From NCBI RefSeq assembly GCF_029840635.1, contig NZ_JAOCCU010000054.1:1-40348 (forward strand): 40,348 nucleotides of DNA. The letters are read 5' to 3'. Position numbers and translations under genes: made by a program. The notes beneath the pieces were generated by a model, which did not search any database, was not told where the DNA came from, and saw nothing but the letters and a program-made list of their open reading frames with translations. Origin of the DNA: Mitsuaria sp. GD03876. Lineage in GTDB: Bacteria; Pseudomonadota; Gammaproteobacteria; Burkholderiales; Burkholderiaceae_C. Each line of letters opens with the position of its first letter. The first letter of the stretch is position 1. This document shows, piece by piece, positions 8,414-16,049 of this stretch.

Positions 8414-9472
8414 TCAGCGGCCGCGCTGGTACTTGTTGACCGCGCGATTATGCGCGGCGAGGTCCTCGCTGAACTGGCTCGTGCCGTCGCCGCGCGACAC
8501 GAAGTACAGCGCCTTGGACGGCGTCGGATGCAGCGCCGCCTGCAGCGCCGCCAGGCCCGGCATCGCGATCGGCGTCGGCGGCAGCCCGCCGCGGGTGTAG
8601 GTGTTGAACGGCGTGTCGGCCAGCAGGTGGCCCTTGCGCAGGTTGCCGTCGAAGTCGGTGCCCAGCCCGTAGATCACCGTCGGATCGGTCTGCAGCGGCA
8701 TGCCGGCCTTGAGCCGGTTGACGAACACCGCCGCGACCAGCCCGCGGTCGGCGGCCGCGCCGGTTTCCTTCTCGACGATCGAGGCCAGGATCAGCGCCTC
8801 GTCCGCGTTCTTCAGCGGCAGCCCGTCGCCGCGGCCCGACCAGGCGCTCTCCAGCCGCTTGTGCATCAGCGCATGGGCGCGCTTGAGCACGGTCAGGTCG
8901 CTGACGCCGCGGCTGTAGGCATAGGTGTCTGGGAAGAAGCGCCCCTCGGCCGGCTGGCCCGGCGCGCCGATGGCCGCCATGACCTGGTCGTCGGTCATTC
9001 CGGCGGTGGCCTGCTTGAGCGACGGCGCGGCGGCGATCGCGGCGCGCAGCTGGCGGAAGTTCCAGCCTTCGATGATGCGCAGCTGCTCCAGCGTCTGGTC
9101 GCCGCGGACCATCTTGTCCAGCAGCTCGCGCGGCGTGATGCCGGCATGGACCTCGTAGCTGCCGGCGCGGATCTTGCGCGCCTGGCCGGAATAACGGAAC
9201 CACGCGTACAGGAAACGCGGATCGGTCTGCAGCCCGGCCAGGACCCAGGCCTGCGCGACCTGCTGGGGCGGCGTGCCGGGTTCGATCGAGAGCTCGACGC
9301 TCGGTTTTTCCAGCGCCAGCGGCGCCTGCAGCCACCACCAGACCGCACCGCCGGCGGCGCCGGCCAGCACGATCGCCGCGACCATCGCGGACAGCAGCCA
9401 GCGTCCGATCCGGCCCGCCTGTTTTCTCGGCTTCCTCGCTGCGTGGCGAGCGTTGTTCTTCGCGCGTGACAA
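8414..9472 (-). CDS. mltG: Endolytic murein transglycosylase MltG (YceG)
   Basis: A 352-residue inner-membrane lytic transglycosylase that cleaves nascent peptidoglycan and is thought to terminate glycan strands. A very basic N-terminus (about 25 residues) precedes one transmembrane helix (LLSAMVAAIVLAGAAGGAVWWW), then a LysM-like subdomain and the catalytic YceG domain. LASIVEKETG holds the catalytic Glu (about E234), followed by NRLKAGMPLQTDPTVIYG. The start is a TTG at 9472 and is uncertain: no ATG is available before the helix. It heads the minus-strand operon and is divergent from ygfZ. Confidence 0.93.
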   Translation of the reverse strand: MSRAKNNARHAARKPRKQAGRIGRWLLSAMVAAIVLAGAAGGAVWWWLQAPLALEKPSVELSIEPGTPPQQVAQAWVLAGLQTDPRFLYAWFRYSGQARKIRAGSYEVHAGITPRELLDKMVRGDQTLEQLRIIEGWNFRQLRAAIAAAPSLKQATAGMTDDQVMAAIGAPGQPAEGRFFPDTYAYSRGVSDLTVLKRAHALMHKRLESAWSGRGDGLPLKNADEALILASIVEKETGAAADRGLVAAVFVNRLKAGMPLQTDPTVIYGLGTDFDGNLRKGHLLADTPFNTYTRGGLPPTPIAMPGLAALQAALHPTPSKALYFVSRGDGTSQFSEDLAAHNRAVNKYQRGR

Positions 9473-9504
9473 GACCCGTCGCCCTTCGTGAAATGCGGGG
9501 GCTG

Positions 9505-9512
9505 ATGATAAT
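9505..9512. promoter_or_regulatory. Divergent overlapping -10 elements, ygfZ / mltG
   Basis: ATGATAAT reads as GATAAT on the plus strand (9507-9512), ending 7 nt before the ygfZ ATG at 9520. On the minus strand it reads TATCAT (9510-9505), about 32 nt before the mltG TTG. No clear -35 boxes are seen, so this is a pattern-based call. Confidence 0.5.
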
Positions 9513-9519
9513 CGGCCCC

Positions 9520-10497
9520 ATGATCGAAGACCTCCACCACGCCTCGCCGCCCGTGCCGTCCTCGGCGCTGGGCGCCGTCCGTCTCGCCGACTGGGGCGTG
9601 ATCCGCGCCCAGGGCGAGGACGCCGCCAAGTTCCTGCACTCCCAGCTGACGCAAGACCTGGCCCTGCAGACGCCCGCGCAGGCGCGGCTGGCGGGCTACT
9701 GCTCGGCCAAGGGCCGGCTGCTGGCGACGATGCTGGCGGTCAAGCCCGACGAGCAATCGGTGCTCCTGGCGCTGCCCGCCGAGGTGCTGCCGGCGACGGT
9801 GAAGCGGCTGTCGATGTTCGTCCTGCGGGCCAAGTGCAAGCTCAGCGACGACAGCGCCGCCTGGGCCGTGTGGGGCCTGTCCGGCGCCCAGGCGCGCGAC
9901 TGGCTGGGCGCGGCGGCGCCGGCCCAGGTCTGGGCGGTCGGCCGCCTGGCGCTGGCCGACGGCCGCGAGGCGCTGGCCACGCGGCTGCCCGACGACGGCC
10001 TCACGCCCCGCTTCCTGCTGCTGCAACCGGCCGACGCGGCGGTGCCGGCGCTCTCCCCGATCGATCCCGAGGAATGGCACGGCCTGGACGTGACCGCCGG
10101 GCTGGCCTGGATCCGTCAAGGCACGGTGGAGCAGTTCGTGCCCCAGATGCTGAACCTGGAACTGGTGGGCGGCGTGAACTTCCAGAAGGGCTGCTACCCG
10201 GGCCAGGAGGTCGTCGCGCGCAGCCAGTACCGCGGCACGGTCAAGCGGCGCACTCACCTGTTCGCGCTGGACGGCACCGATGCCGACGCGACGCCCGGCC
10301 AGGAGATCTTCCACAGCGGCGATCCCGAGCAGCCCGCCGGCATGGTCGCCGGCTTCGGCCGGCTCGAGGGCCGTCCGCTGCTGCTGGCCGAGGTGAAGCT
10401 GGCCGCGCTGGAGTCCGGCACGCTGCACCTGGGCAGCGCGCAAGGCGCCGTCCTGACCCCTCGTCCCCTGCCCTACGCCATTGGAGAACCGGAATGA
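9520..10497 (+). CDS. ygfZ: tRNA-modifying/folate-binding Fe-S protein YgfZ
   Basis: A 325-residue folate-binding protein of the GcvT-like family that supports iron-sulfur enzymes, including tRNA methylthiolation, under oxidative stress. The diagnostic K-G-C-Y-x-G-Q-E motif is present (FQKGCYPGQEVVARSQYRG). The ATG at 9520 is chosen because a -10-like GATAAT lies immediately upstream; the extra in-frame codons from 9466 would overlap the divergent mltG start. The last codons overlap the next gene (ATGA at 10494-10497), so the downstream DUF4936 gene is translationally coupled. The divergent mltG/ygfZ arrangement is recalled from other Burkholderiales. Confidence 0.93.
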   Translation: MIEDLHHASPPVPSSALGAVRLADWGVIRAQGEDAAKFLHSQLTQDLALQTPAQARLAGYCSAKGRLLATMLAVKPDEQSVLLALPAEVLPATVKRLSMFVLRAKCKLSDDSAAWAVWGLSGAQARDWLGAAAPAQVWAVGRLALADGREALATRLPDDGLTPRFLLLQPADAAVPALSPIDPEEWHGLDVTAGLAWIRQGTVEQFVPQMLNLELVGGVNFQKGCYPGQEVVARSQYRGTVKRRTHLFALDGTDADATPGQEIFHSGDPEQPAGMVAGFGRLEGRPLLLAEVKLAALESGTLHLGSAQGAVLTPRPLPYAIGEPE

Positions 10498-10829
10498 CTG
10501 CCTCGCCGCCGACGCGGACCGCCGCCGCCCCTCCCGACCGCTCGACCGGCGCGCCGGTCGAGCTCTACGTCTACTACCGGGTCCACACGGACCACCTGGC
10601 GGCCGCGCTGGCCGCCTTCGAACAGGCGCGGGACGCGCGGCCGGTGCGGCTGCTGCGGCGCCATGACAACGATCCGGTCTTCCAGACCTGGATGGAGATC
10701 TACGGCCCCGAGCTGCCCGACGCGGCGGACGCGGAGCGCGGGATCGCCGCCGCCCTGGCCACCTTCGCCCAGGGCCCCCGTCACCGCGAGGCCTTCGCCG
10801 CGCTCGCCGGTCCGGGAGCGGCACGCTGA
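10494..10829 (+). CDS. DUF4936 family protein
   Basis: A 111-residue cytosolic protein. After a Pro/Ala/Thr-rich N-terminus comes a compact domain beginning VELYVYYRVHTDHLAAALAAF with RLLRRHDNDPVFQTWMEIYG, matching DUF4936 proteins that follow ygfZ in Burkholderiales. Its ATG overlaps the ygfZ stop, and its own TGA overlaps the ATG of the antiporter gene (TGATG), so all three are probably made from one coupled message. The fold resembles a small ferredoxin-like monooxygenase/dimeric barrel; function is unknown. Confidence 0.85.
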   Translation: MTASPPTRTAAAPPDRSTGAPVELYVYYRVHTDHLAAALAAFEQARDARPVRLLRRHDNDPVFQTWMEIYGPELPDAADAERGIAAALATFAQGPRHREAFAALAGPGAAR

Positions 10830-12559
10830 TGGAACACAACGTCTCCCTGATCTCGACGCTGGCGGCGGGCTTCGGCCTGGCGCTGATCCTGGGTTTCATC
10901 GCCGAGCGGATGCGGCTGCCGGCGCTGGTCGGTTACCTGCTGGCCGGCATCGCGATCGGCCCGGCCACGCCGGGCTTCGTCGCCGATGTCGGCATCGCCG
11001 CGCAGCTGTCCGAAATCGGCGTGATGCTGCTGATGTTCGGCGTGGGCCTGCACTTCTCGCTGAAGGACCTGATGGCGGTCAAGCGCATCGCGCTGCCGGG
11101 CGCCGTCGTCCAGATGAGCGCCGCGACGCTGCTGGGCGTGGGCCTGGCGATGTGGTGGGGATGGAGCACCGGCGCGGCGCTGGTGTTCGGGCTGTCGCTG
11201 TCGTGCGCCAGCACCGTGGTGCTGCTCAAGGCGCTGGAGGCGCGCGGCACGCTGGAGTCGGCCAACGGCCGCATCGCGGTGGGCTGGCTGGTGGTCGAGG
11301 ACCTGGCCACGGTGCTGATCCTGGTGCTGCTGCCGCCGCTGGCGCCGGTGCTGGGCGGCAACACGCAGGGCGCCACGGACGCGCCGCTGTGGCAGACCAT
11401 CGCCGAGACGCTGGCGCAGATGGCCGCGTTCGTCGTGCTGATGCTGGTGGTCGGGCGGCGCGTGCTGCCGTGGCTGCTGTGGCAGGTGGCGCGCACCGGC
11501 TCGCGCGAGCTGTTCACGCTGATGGTGATCGCGGTGGCGATCGGCATCGCCTATGGCGCCTCCGAGCTGTTCCACGTCTCCTTCGCGCTGGGCGCCTTCT
11601 TCGCCGGCACGGTGATGCGCGAGTCCGAGTACAGCCACCGCGCCGCGCAGGAATCGCTGCCGCTGCGGGACTCGTTCTCGGTGCTGTTCTTCGTGTCGGT
11701 GGGCATGCTGTTCGATCCGATGACCCTGGTGGAACAGCCGCTGCACCTGCTGGGCGTGGTCGCGATCGTGATGCTGGGCAAGGCGGTCGCGGCGACCGCC
11801 ATCGTGATCCTGTTCCGCTACCCGCTGAACACGGCGATGACGGTGTCGGCGAGCCTGGCGCAAATCGGGGAGTTCAGCTTCATCCTGGCCGGGCTGGGCC
11901 TGCAACTGGGCCTGCTGCCCAAGGCCGGCATGAACCTGGTGCTGGCCGCGGCGCTGATCTCGATCGCGCTGAACCCGGTGATGTTCGCGATGATCCGGCC
12001 GATCCAGAAATGGGTGCTGAGCCGCTCGGCGTTCGCGCGCCGGCTGGAGGCGCGGGACGATCCGTTCGCCGAGCTGCCGCAGACCACCGAGCGTCAGTAC
12101 CTGGAAGGCCAGGTGGTGTTGGTGGGCTTCGGCCGCGTGGGCCGGCGCATCGCCGACGTGCTGACCGAGCGCGGCATCCCGTTCGTCGTCGCGGACCAGG
12201 GCCGCGAGACCGTCGAGGCGCTGCGCAAGCGCGGCCTGGCGGCGGTCAGCGGCGACGCCAGCGATCCGATGGTGCTGGTCCAGGCCCACATCGCCAACGC
12301 GGCGATGCTGGTGGTGGCGGTGCCCGACTCGATGAAGGCCCGGCAGATGGCCGACACGGCGCGGCAGTTGAATCCCGGCATCGAGGTCGTGCTGCGCACC
12401 CATGGCGAGGAGGAATCCGCCCTGCTGCGCAAGGAAGGCCTGGGCACCGTGTTCTACGGCGAGGAGGAACTCGCCAAGGGCATGAGCCGGCACGTGCTGC
12501 AGCGCTTCAACGCGCCGCTGCCCGAGGAGCTGTCGCCGCTGGCGAGCCCGGCGCATTGA
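10829..12559 (+). CDS. CPA2 monovalent cation:proton antiporter with TrkA-N domain (KefB/YbaL type)
   Basis: A 576-residue inner-membrane antiporter. Residues 1 to about 390 form about 12 transmembrane helices of the Na+/H+ exchanger CPA2 fold (LPALVGYLLAGIAIGP, SLSCASTVVLLKALE, GWLVVEDLATVLILVLLPP). From about residue 425 a cytosolic Rossmann TrkA-N domain begins (VVLVGFGRVGRRIADVL), with ADQGRETVEALRKRG as the NAD-binding acidic strand. No TrkA-C domain follows. The best match is the YbaL/KefB-like group, which exports K+ or moves other cations; the ion cannot be told from sequence. Translation is coupled to the DUF4936 gene by TGATG overlap. Confidence 0.92.
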   Translation: MEHNVSLISTLAAGFGLALILGFIAERMRLPALVGYLLAGIAIGPATPGFVADVGIAAQLSEIGVMLLMFGVGLHFSLKDLMAVKRIALPGAVVQMSAATLLGVGLAMWWGWSTGAALVFGLSLSCASTVVLLKALEARGTLESANGRIAVGWLVVEDLATVLILVLLPPLAPVLGGNTQGATDAPLWQTIAETLAQMAAFVVLMLVVGRRVLPWLLWQVARTGSRELFTLMVIAVAIGIAYGASELFHVSFALGAFFAGTVMRESEYSHRAAQESLPLRDSFSVLFFVSVGMLFDPMTLVEQPLHLLGVVAIVMLGKAVAATAIVILFRYPLNTAMTVSASLAQIGEFSFILAGLGLQLGLLPKAGMNLVLAAALISIALNPVMFAMIRPIQKWVLSRSAFARRLEARDDPFAELPQTTERQYLEGQVVLVGFGRVGRRIADVLTERGIPFVVADQGRETVEALRKRGLAAVSGDASDPMVLVQAHIANAAMLVVAVPDSMKARQMADTARQLNPGIEVVLRTHGEEESALLRKEGLGTVFYGEEELAKGMSRHVLQRFNAPLPEELSPLASPAH

Positions 12560-12602
12560 GGCCCGTGCCTCGAGGGCCGTCCGTCGGGGCCGGCGCCTCG
12601 AG

Positions 12603-12625
12603 GCCCGCCGCGCTTCCCGGCGGGC
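12603..12625 (+). terminator. GC-rich hairpin after the antiporter gene
   Basis: GCCCGCCG / CGGCGGGC, an 8-bp stem with 7-nt loop, 43 bp after the antiporter stop. No T-run follows, so it may be a weak or Rho-assisted terminator. Two CCTCGAGG octamers (near 12570 and 12595) flank the preceding bases and could pair with each other. Confidence 0.35.
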
Positions 12626-12660
12626 GCCTCGGCAGCAATCGCCGCTTTACATCGTCCCCC

Positions 12661-12666
12661 TAGCGT
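12661..12666 (+). promoter_or_regulatory. -10-like TAGCGT, 8 nt before ATG
   Basis: TAGCGT is followed by 8 nt and the ATG at 12675. No Shine-Dalgarno is seen, so the hydrolase-like lipoprotein gene may be leaderless; no convincing -35 box is visible. Confidence 0.35.
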
Positions 12667-12674
12667 CGCGGCCC

Positions 12675-13967
12675 ATGATCCAAGCGCCTGCTTCTTCCGT
12701 TCCCACCCCGTCCATCGCCCCCGCGGGTTCGATGGCGCCGGCGCCGATGCCGGCCGTCGCCTCCCCTTCCCTGCCACGCGCCGCCCTCCGGTCCTGGTCG
12801 CTGGCCGGCGCCGCGGTGCTCGGCGCGTCGCTGCTGCTCGCCGGCTGCGGCGGTGGGCCGCCGAAGGCGCGGGTCGAGGAACAGCAGCAGCAACACGCGT
12901 TCGAGTCGCGCGGCTACGCGCCCTCGGGCGAGGCGGTGACGGTGCAGGCGCTGTCCTGGCGCCTGCGCGGCGAGGACGTGCGCCTGAGCCTGGCGACGCC
13001 GACGAGCGCCGCCGCCGCGCCCCGGCCGGTGGTGCTGTACCTGCCGGGACTGGGCGAGTCCGAGACCGCCGGCATCCGCTGGCGCCGCGCCTGGGCGGCG
13101 GCCGGCTACGCGGTGCTGTCGCTGCAGCCGCTGGACGACGACGCCACCGCCTGGTCGTCGGAGCTGGCGCGCTCGGCGGAGTTCACCGAACTCGGCCGGC
13201 GCCATTACGCCGAGGCGCAGATGCGCCGCCGGCTGGCGCGGCTGGACGAGCTGCTGGCCGAAGCGCAGCGCCTGGGCCGCCAGGGCGAGATGCCGTGGCG
13301 CTCGCTCGACTGGTCCAGGACGGTGGTGGCGGGGTATGAACTCGGCGCGCAGCTGGCGCTGGCGCTCGCGGGCGAACGGCAGCCGGACGGCACGACGCTG
13401 GCGCTGCCGACGCTCCGCCCGGTGGCGGCGATCGTCATCAGCCCGCAGGTCTTCGCGACGCCGGATCCGGCGCGCTATCGCGACATCGCCATCCCGGTGC
13501 TCGGCCTGACCGGGCCGGACGACGGCGACGTGCTCGGCCTGGTGCGCGAGTTGCGCTGGCGCGAGGCGCCGTTCGCCGCGATGCCGGCCGGCCGCGGCTG
13601 GCTGCTGAGCGCCGCGGAGGTGCGGCATGCCGCGTTCGGCGGCAACGAGCCGCGGCCCGAGGACGTCGAGCGCGAGCTCAAGCGCGTGCGCGCGGCCGAG
13701 GACCAGGCGCAGTCGCAGCCCCAAGGCCGCCGGGGCGGCGGCATGCGCGGCGGCCGCGGTGAGATGCCGACGCGGATGGCGCCGGTGCCGGCCTTGCCGG
13801 ACTACCGGCAGCTGCATGAACAGCAGCTGGGCCTGATCGCGGCGCAGCAGGTCAGCGTGGCCTTCCTGGACCGGCAGCTCAAGCAGGCCGAGCCCGCTCG
13901 CGCCTGGCTCGCCGGGCCGGCGCGCGACTGGCTGGGCCGCGTCGCGACGCTGACCGGCGCGCGCTGA
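12675..13967 (+). CDS. Alpha/beta-hydrolase-fold lipoprotein with Glu at the nucleophile elbow
   Basis: A 430-residue predicted lipoprotein: Pro/Ala-rich N-terminus, hydrophobic stretch and lipobox LLLAGC (Cys about 57). The rest looks like a dienelactone-hydrolase/acetylesterase fold: first strand RPVVLYLPGLGESE (oxyanion region), then VVAGYELGAQLALALAG where GxSxG is expected, an acidic strand GLTGPDDGD and RHAAFGGNE as the His loop. The nucleophile position is Glu (GYELG), not Ser, so classical hydrolase chemistry is doubtful. A low-complexity Arg/Gly insert (RRGGGMRGGRG) precedes the C-terminal helices. The long N-terminus makes the exact start uncertain. Function is unknown. Confidence 0.75.
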   Translation: MIQAPASSVPTPSIAPAGSMAPAPMPAVASPSLPRAALRSWSLAGAAVLGASLLLAGCGGGPPKARVEEQQQQHAFESRGYAPSGEAVTVQALSWRLRGEDVRLSLATPTSAAAAPRPVVLYLPGLGESETAGIRWRRAWAAAGYAVLSLQPLDDDATAWSSELARSAEFTELGRRHYAEAQMRRRLARLDELLAEAQRLGRQGEMPWRSLDWSRTVVAGYELGAQLALALAGERQPDGTTLALPTLRPVAAIVISPQVFATPDPARYRDIAIPVLGLTGPDDGDVLGLVRELRWREAPFAAMPAGRGWLLSAAEVRHAAFGGNEPRPEDVERELKRVRAAEDQAQSQPQGRRGGGMRGGRGEMPTRMAPVPALPDYRQLHEQQLGLIAAQQVSVAFLDRQLKQAEPARAWLAGPARDWLGRVATLTGAR

Positions 13968-13971
13968 TCCG

Positions 13972-15246
13972 TCAGAGCACCGGCGGCGACTGGTGCGGGA
14001 GCGGCTCCTGGGACAGCGCATGCGAGGCGGGCCCCGCGTCCAGGTAGATGTGCTCCATGAACTTGGTGTTGCTCGTGTTGCCCGCCCTGTCGAAGAAGGT
14101 CATCACCAGGGTGTTGGCGCCGGGCGAAAACACGGTATGCGGCACTTCGCCTCGTCCTGACCCCTCGCCCTTGACCATGGCCTCCGTCGGTTTTGCCGGA
14201 TCCTCCTCCCCTTTCGCCACCCAGAACTTCCAGTCCACGCGGTCTTCCTTGGGATCGACCTGGATGGTGGCATCCCGTGTCCAGTCGTACGGGACCGTCG
14301 GCGACTGCGGCAGATCCCTCCCCTCGTTCGTCACCTTCCGGCCACTTGGAAACTTCAGCCCGACCCAGCCGTGATCGTCGGCGGGCGGCCGGGTGTCGAG
14401 CTCGAAGTCGAACGCGGACTGGCTGACGACACGTCCCGACGCATCGAGCGCCTCGACCTGGACCGTGTGTCTCCCATCGTCCGGGAACCATTCGCGAGGG
14501 ATGCCCTGACCCTTGCCGTCGTGCATTGCTCCCCCGTCGATGGCGAACCGCCAGGCCTTGTGGTGCGCGGGATCCCAGCCGAGGAGCTTCAACGCCGCAT
14601 TGTTGGTGTAGCGGTCGTTCTTGTCGCTGCCGGTGTCGTCGACAAGCGCGACGTCGATCTGTGGCGAATGGGGCTTGGGGTCGACGATCGGCGTCGGATC
14701 GACGATCGGTCCCGGATCGACGACGAGGTCAGGCCCCAAGACCGCACCCGGATCGACGACGGGCGTCGGATCGACGACCGGATCGGGATCGACGGTGGGC
14801 GTCGGATCGACGATGGATTTCCGCTCGACGACCGGCTCGGGCGCGACGGCCGGCGTCGGGTCGATGCCCCGCTCCGGCGCCACGGGTGCAACCGGCTTCA
14901 CCGGAGTTACCGGGGCCACTGGTGTCACTGGTTGGATCGGTTGAACCGGCTGAATCGACGCCTTCGTCTCCCCGACCCCAGGCGTCTCCCTGCTCGCCCC
15001 TGCCCAATCGCTCGCAGACCCGCCGTGGCCCGCGGACAGCGCCGCCCACGCCGTCACGAGGCCCGCGCCCGCCAAGGGCAGGACCGCGCTGGATTCATCG
15101 TCCGAGGGTGCTCCGGCGTCCCGGGCCGGCGCCGACTCCCGCTCCGCCCCCGGCGATCGCGCCGGACCTTCGATCTCCTGGTCCGCGGCCTCCTCGACCC
15201 GTCGCTTGCGCGCTGCCGCGGTCTTCACCTTTGCATCCATCGTCAT
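13972..15246 (-). CDS. Ig-like-domain protein with Pro/Val/Asp repeat linker
   Basis: A 424-residue protein, probably surface or envelope located. ATG 15246 is chosen because GGGGAG lies about 9 nt upstream (a second ATG follows at 15240). The basic/acidic N-terminus (residues 1-50) lacks a standard signal peptide; a hydrophobic Ala/Leu/Gly helix at about 53-72 could be an anchor. Residues about 93-205 are low-complexity linker (PVxPV tracts, then VDPTP/VDPxP units). The C-terminal half looks like two bacterial Ig-like folds: WRFAIDGGAMHDG with HTVQVEALDASGRVV, and WKFWVAKG with NTLVMTFFDRAGNTS. It is divergent from the GbsR regulator gene, and its upstream region contains that regulator's palindrome. 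Function is unknown; an adhesin-like role is a guess. Confidence 0.75.
   Translation of the reverse strand: MTMDAKVKTAAARKRRVEEAADQEIEGPARSPGAERESAPARDAGAPSDDESSAVLPLAGAGLVTAWAALSAGHGGSASDWAGASRETPGVGETKASIQPVQPIQPVTPVAPVTPVKPVAPVAPERGIDPTPAVAPEPVVERKSIVDPTPTVDPDPVVDPTPVVDPGAVLGPDLVVDPGPIVDPTPIVDPKPHSPQIDVALVDDTGSDKNDRYTNNAALKLLGWDPAHHKAWRFAIDGGAMHDGKGQGIPREWFPDDGRHTVQVEALDASGRVVSQSAFDFELDTRPPADDHGWVGLKFPSGRKVTNEGRDLPQSPTVPYDWTRDATIQVDPKEDRVDWKFWVAKGEEDPAKPTEAMVKGEGSGRGEVPHTVFSPGANTLVMTFFDRAGNTSNTKFMEHIYLDAGPASHALSQEPLPHQSPPVL
14679..14835 (-). repeat. Tandem repeats encoding VDPTP linker
   Basis: Imperfect tandem 15-18-bp units built on GTCGGATCGACGA encode repeated VDPTP-x-VDP-x-P residues in the linker of the Ig-like protein. 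Such arrays change copy number easily and act as extended spacers. Confidence 0.7.
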
Positions 15247-15395
15247 GTCACGGGGACTCCCCTGTTGAAACGCAGGAAGTATCGAAATCCCCGCCCTGAA
15301 AGGCATTCGCCCCGAGCTGCGCCCGGATGTCGATACCCGCCCGATCCCGGGCAGTCCCACCCCGATGCCCGCCATGCCGATTCGCTCTCGCCACT

Positions 15396-15433
15396 AATTT
15401 CTGTGTTGACAGAAATTTCTGTCACGCTACAGT
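15396..15433 (+). promoter_or_regulatory. Promoter and palindromic operator of the GbsR-type regulator gene
   Basis: TTGACA (15406-15411) and TACAGT (15428-15433) form a good sigma-70 promoter with 16-bp spacing. Overlapping it are AATTTCTGT / ACAGAAATT (9-bp inverted arms, 4-bp gap, 15396-15417) and the perfect 14-bp palindrome ACAGAAATTTCTGT (15409-15422), so three half-sites cover the -35 box and spacer. A bound dimer would block RNA polymerase, suggesting autorepression. The -10 ends 7 nt before the ATG, so the message may be leaderless. Confidence 0.8.
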
Positions 15434-15440
15434 CGCTCGC

Positions 15441-15971
15441 ATGGAACTGACCGACACCGCCCGCCGCTTCGTCCTCCACTGGGGCGAGATGGGCAGCGCC
15501 TGGGGCGTGAACCGCACCGTGGCGCAGATCCACGCCCTGCTCTATTTCCACGGCCGGCCGCTGAACGCGGAAGAGCTGGCCGAGACGCTCTCGGTGGCGC
15601 GCTCCAACGTCAGCACCAGCCTGAAGGAACTGCAGAGCTGGAACCTGATCCGCGTGACCCACGTGCTGGGCGACCGCCGCGACTATTTCGAGACAACGGC
15701 CGATGTGTGGGAGCTGCTCCGGACCATCGTGCGCGAACGCAAGCACCGCGAGTTCGACCCCACGGTGCGGATGCTGTCCGAGCTGGTCGCCGAGGACGGT
15801 TTCAAGGACGAATCCCCCGACGCCCAGGACCGCGTGCGCGACTGCCTGCGCCTGATGCAGACGCTGGGCGCCTGGTCGGAGGAGATGATGCGGCTCTCGC
15901 CGTCGACGCTGGAGAAGGTGCTCAAGCTCGGCGCGAGCGTCCAGCGCTTCGTGCGCGGGGACGGGACCTGA
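15441..15971 (+). CDS. GbsR/MarR family transcriptional regulator
   Basis: A 176-residue winged-helix regulator of the GbsR-type MarR family. The wHTH is at about residues 25-90: LNAEELAETLSVARSNVSTSLKELQSWNLIRV is the helix-turn-helix, and HVLGDRRDYFET the wing. The C-terminal helices form the dimer/effector region. ATG 15441 follows a -10 hexamer by 7 nt. It is the first gene before the DCC-SDR-DoxX-DUF2269 cluster, and inverted repeats of the same sequence lie before it and after it, so it very probably controls itself and the cluster. The effector is unknown; relatives sense small organic molecules such as choline. Confidence 0.9.
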   Translation: MELTDTARRFVLHWGEMGSAWGVNRTVAQIHALLYFHGRPLNAEELAETLSVARSNVSTSLKELQSWNLIRVTHVLGDRRDYFETTADVWELLRTIVRERKHREFDPTVRMLSELVAEDGFKDESPDAQDRVRDCLRLMQTLGAWSEEMMRLSPSTLEKVLKLGASVQRFVRGDGT

Positions 15972-15984
15972 CCGGTCCCTTTTT

Positions 15985-16014
15985 TTGACCAAGAATTTCT
16001 GTTTCTACTGAAAT
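15985..16014 (+). promoter_or_regulatory. Second copy of the regulator's operator, before the DCC gene
   Basis: ATTTCTGT (15995-16002), 4 bp, then ACTGAAAT (16007-16014) repeats the operator of the regulator gene with one mismatch in the second arm. TTGACC (15985-15990) may be a -35 box; a clear -10 is not seen. The site lies in the 78-bp gap between the regulator stop and the DCC start. Confidence 0.65.
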
Positions 16015-16049
16015 ATCGAACAGCCATGACCTGGCAAGGAGGACAAGCG

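Noticed and set aside
8995-10899. Long open frame on the minus strand (634 codons) across mltG and ygfZ
   Set aside because: It is a GC-rich shadow, antisense to ygfZ and out of frame with mltG, with Arg/Pro/Gln-rich nonsense composition.
12569-12602. Repeated CCTCGAGG octamers
   Set aside because: Two copies only; GC-rich palindromes of this size are expected by chance. They were noted with the hairpin, not called as operators.
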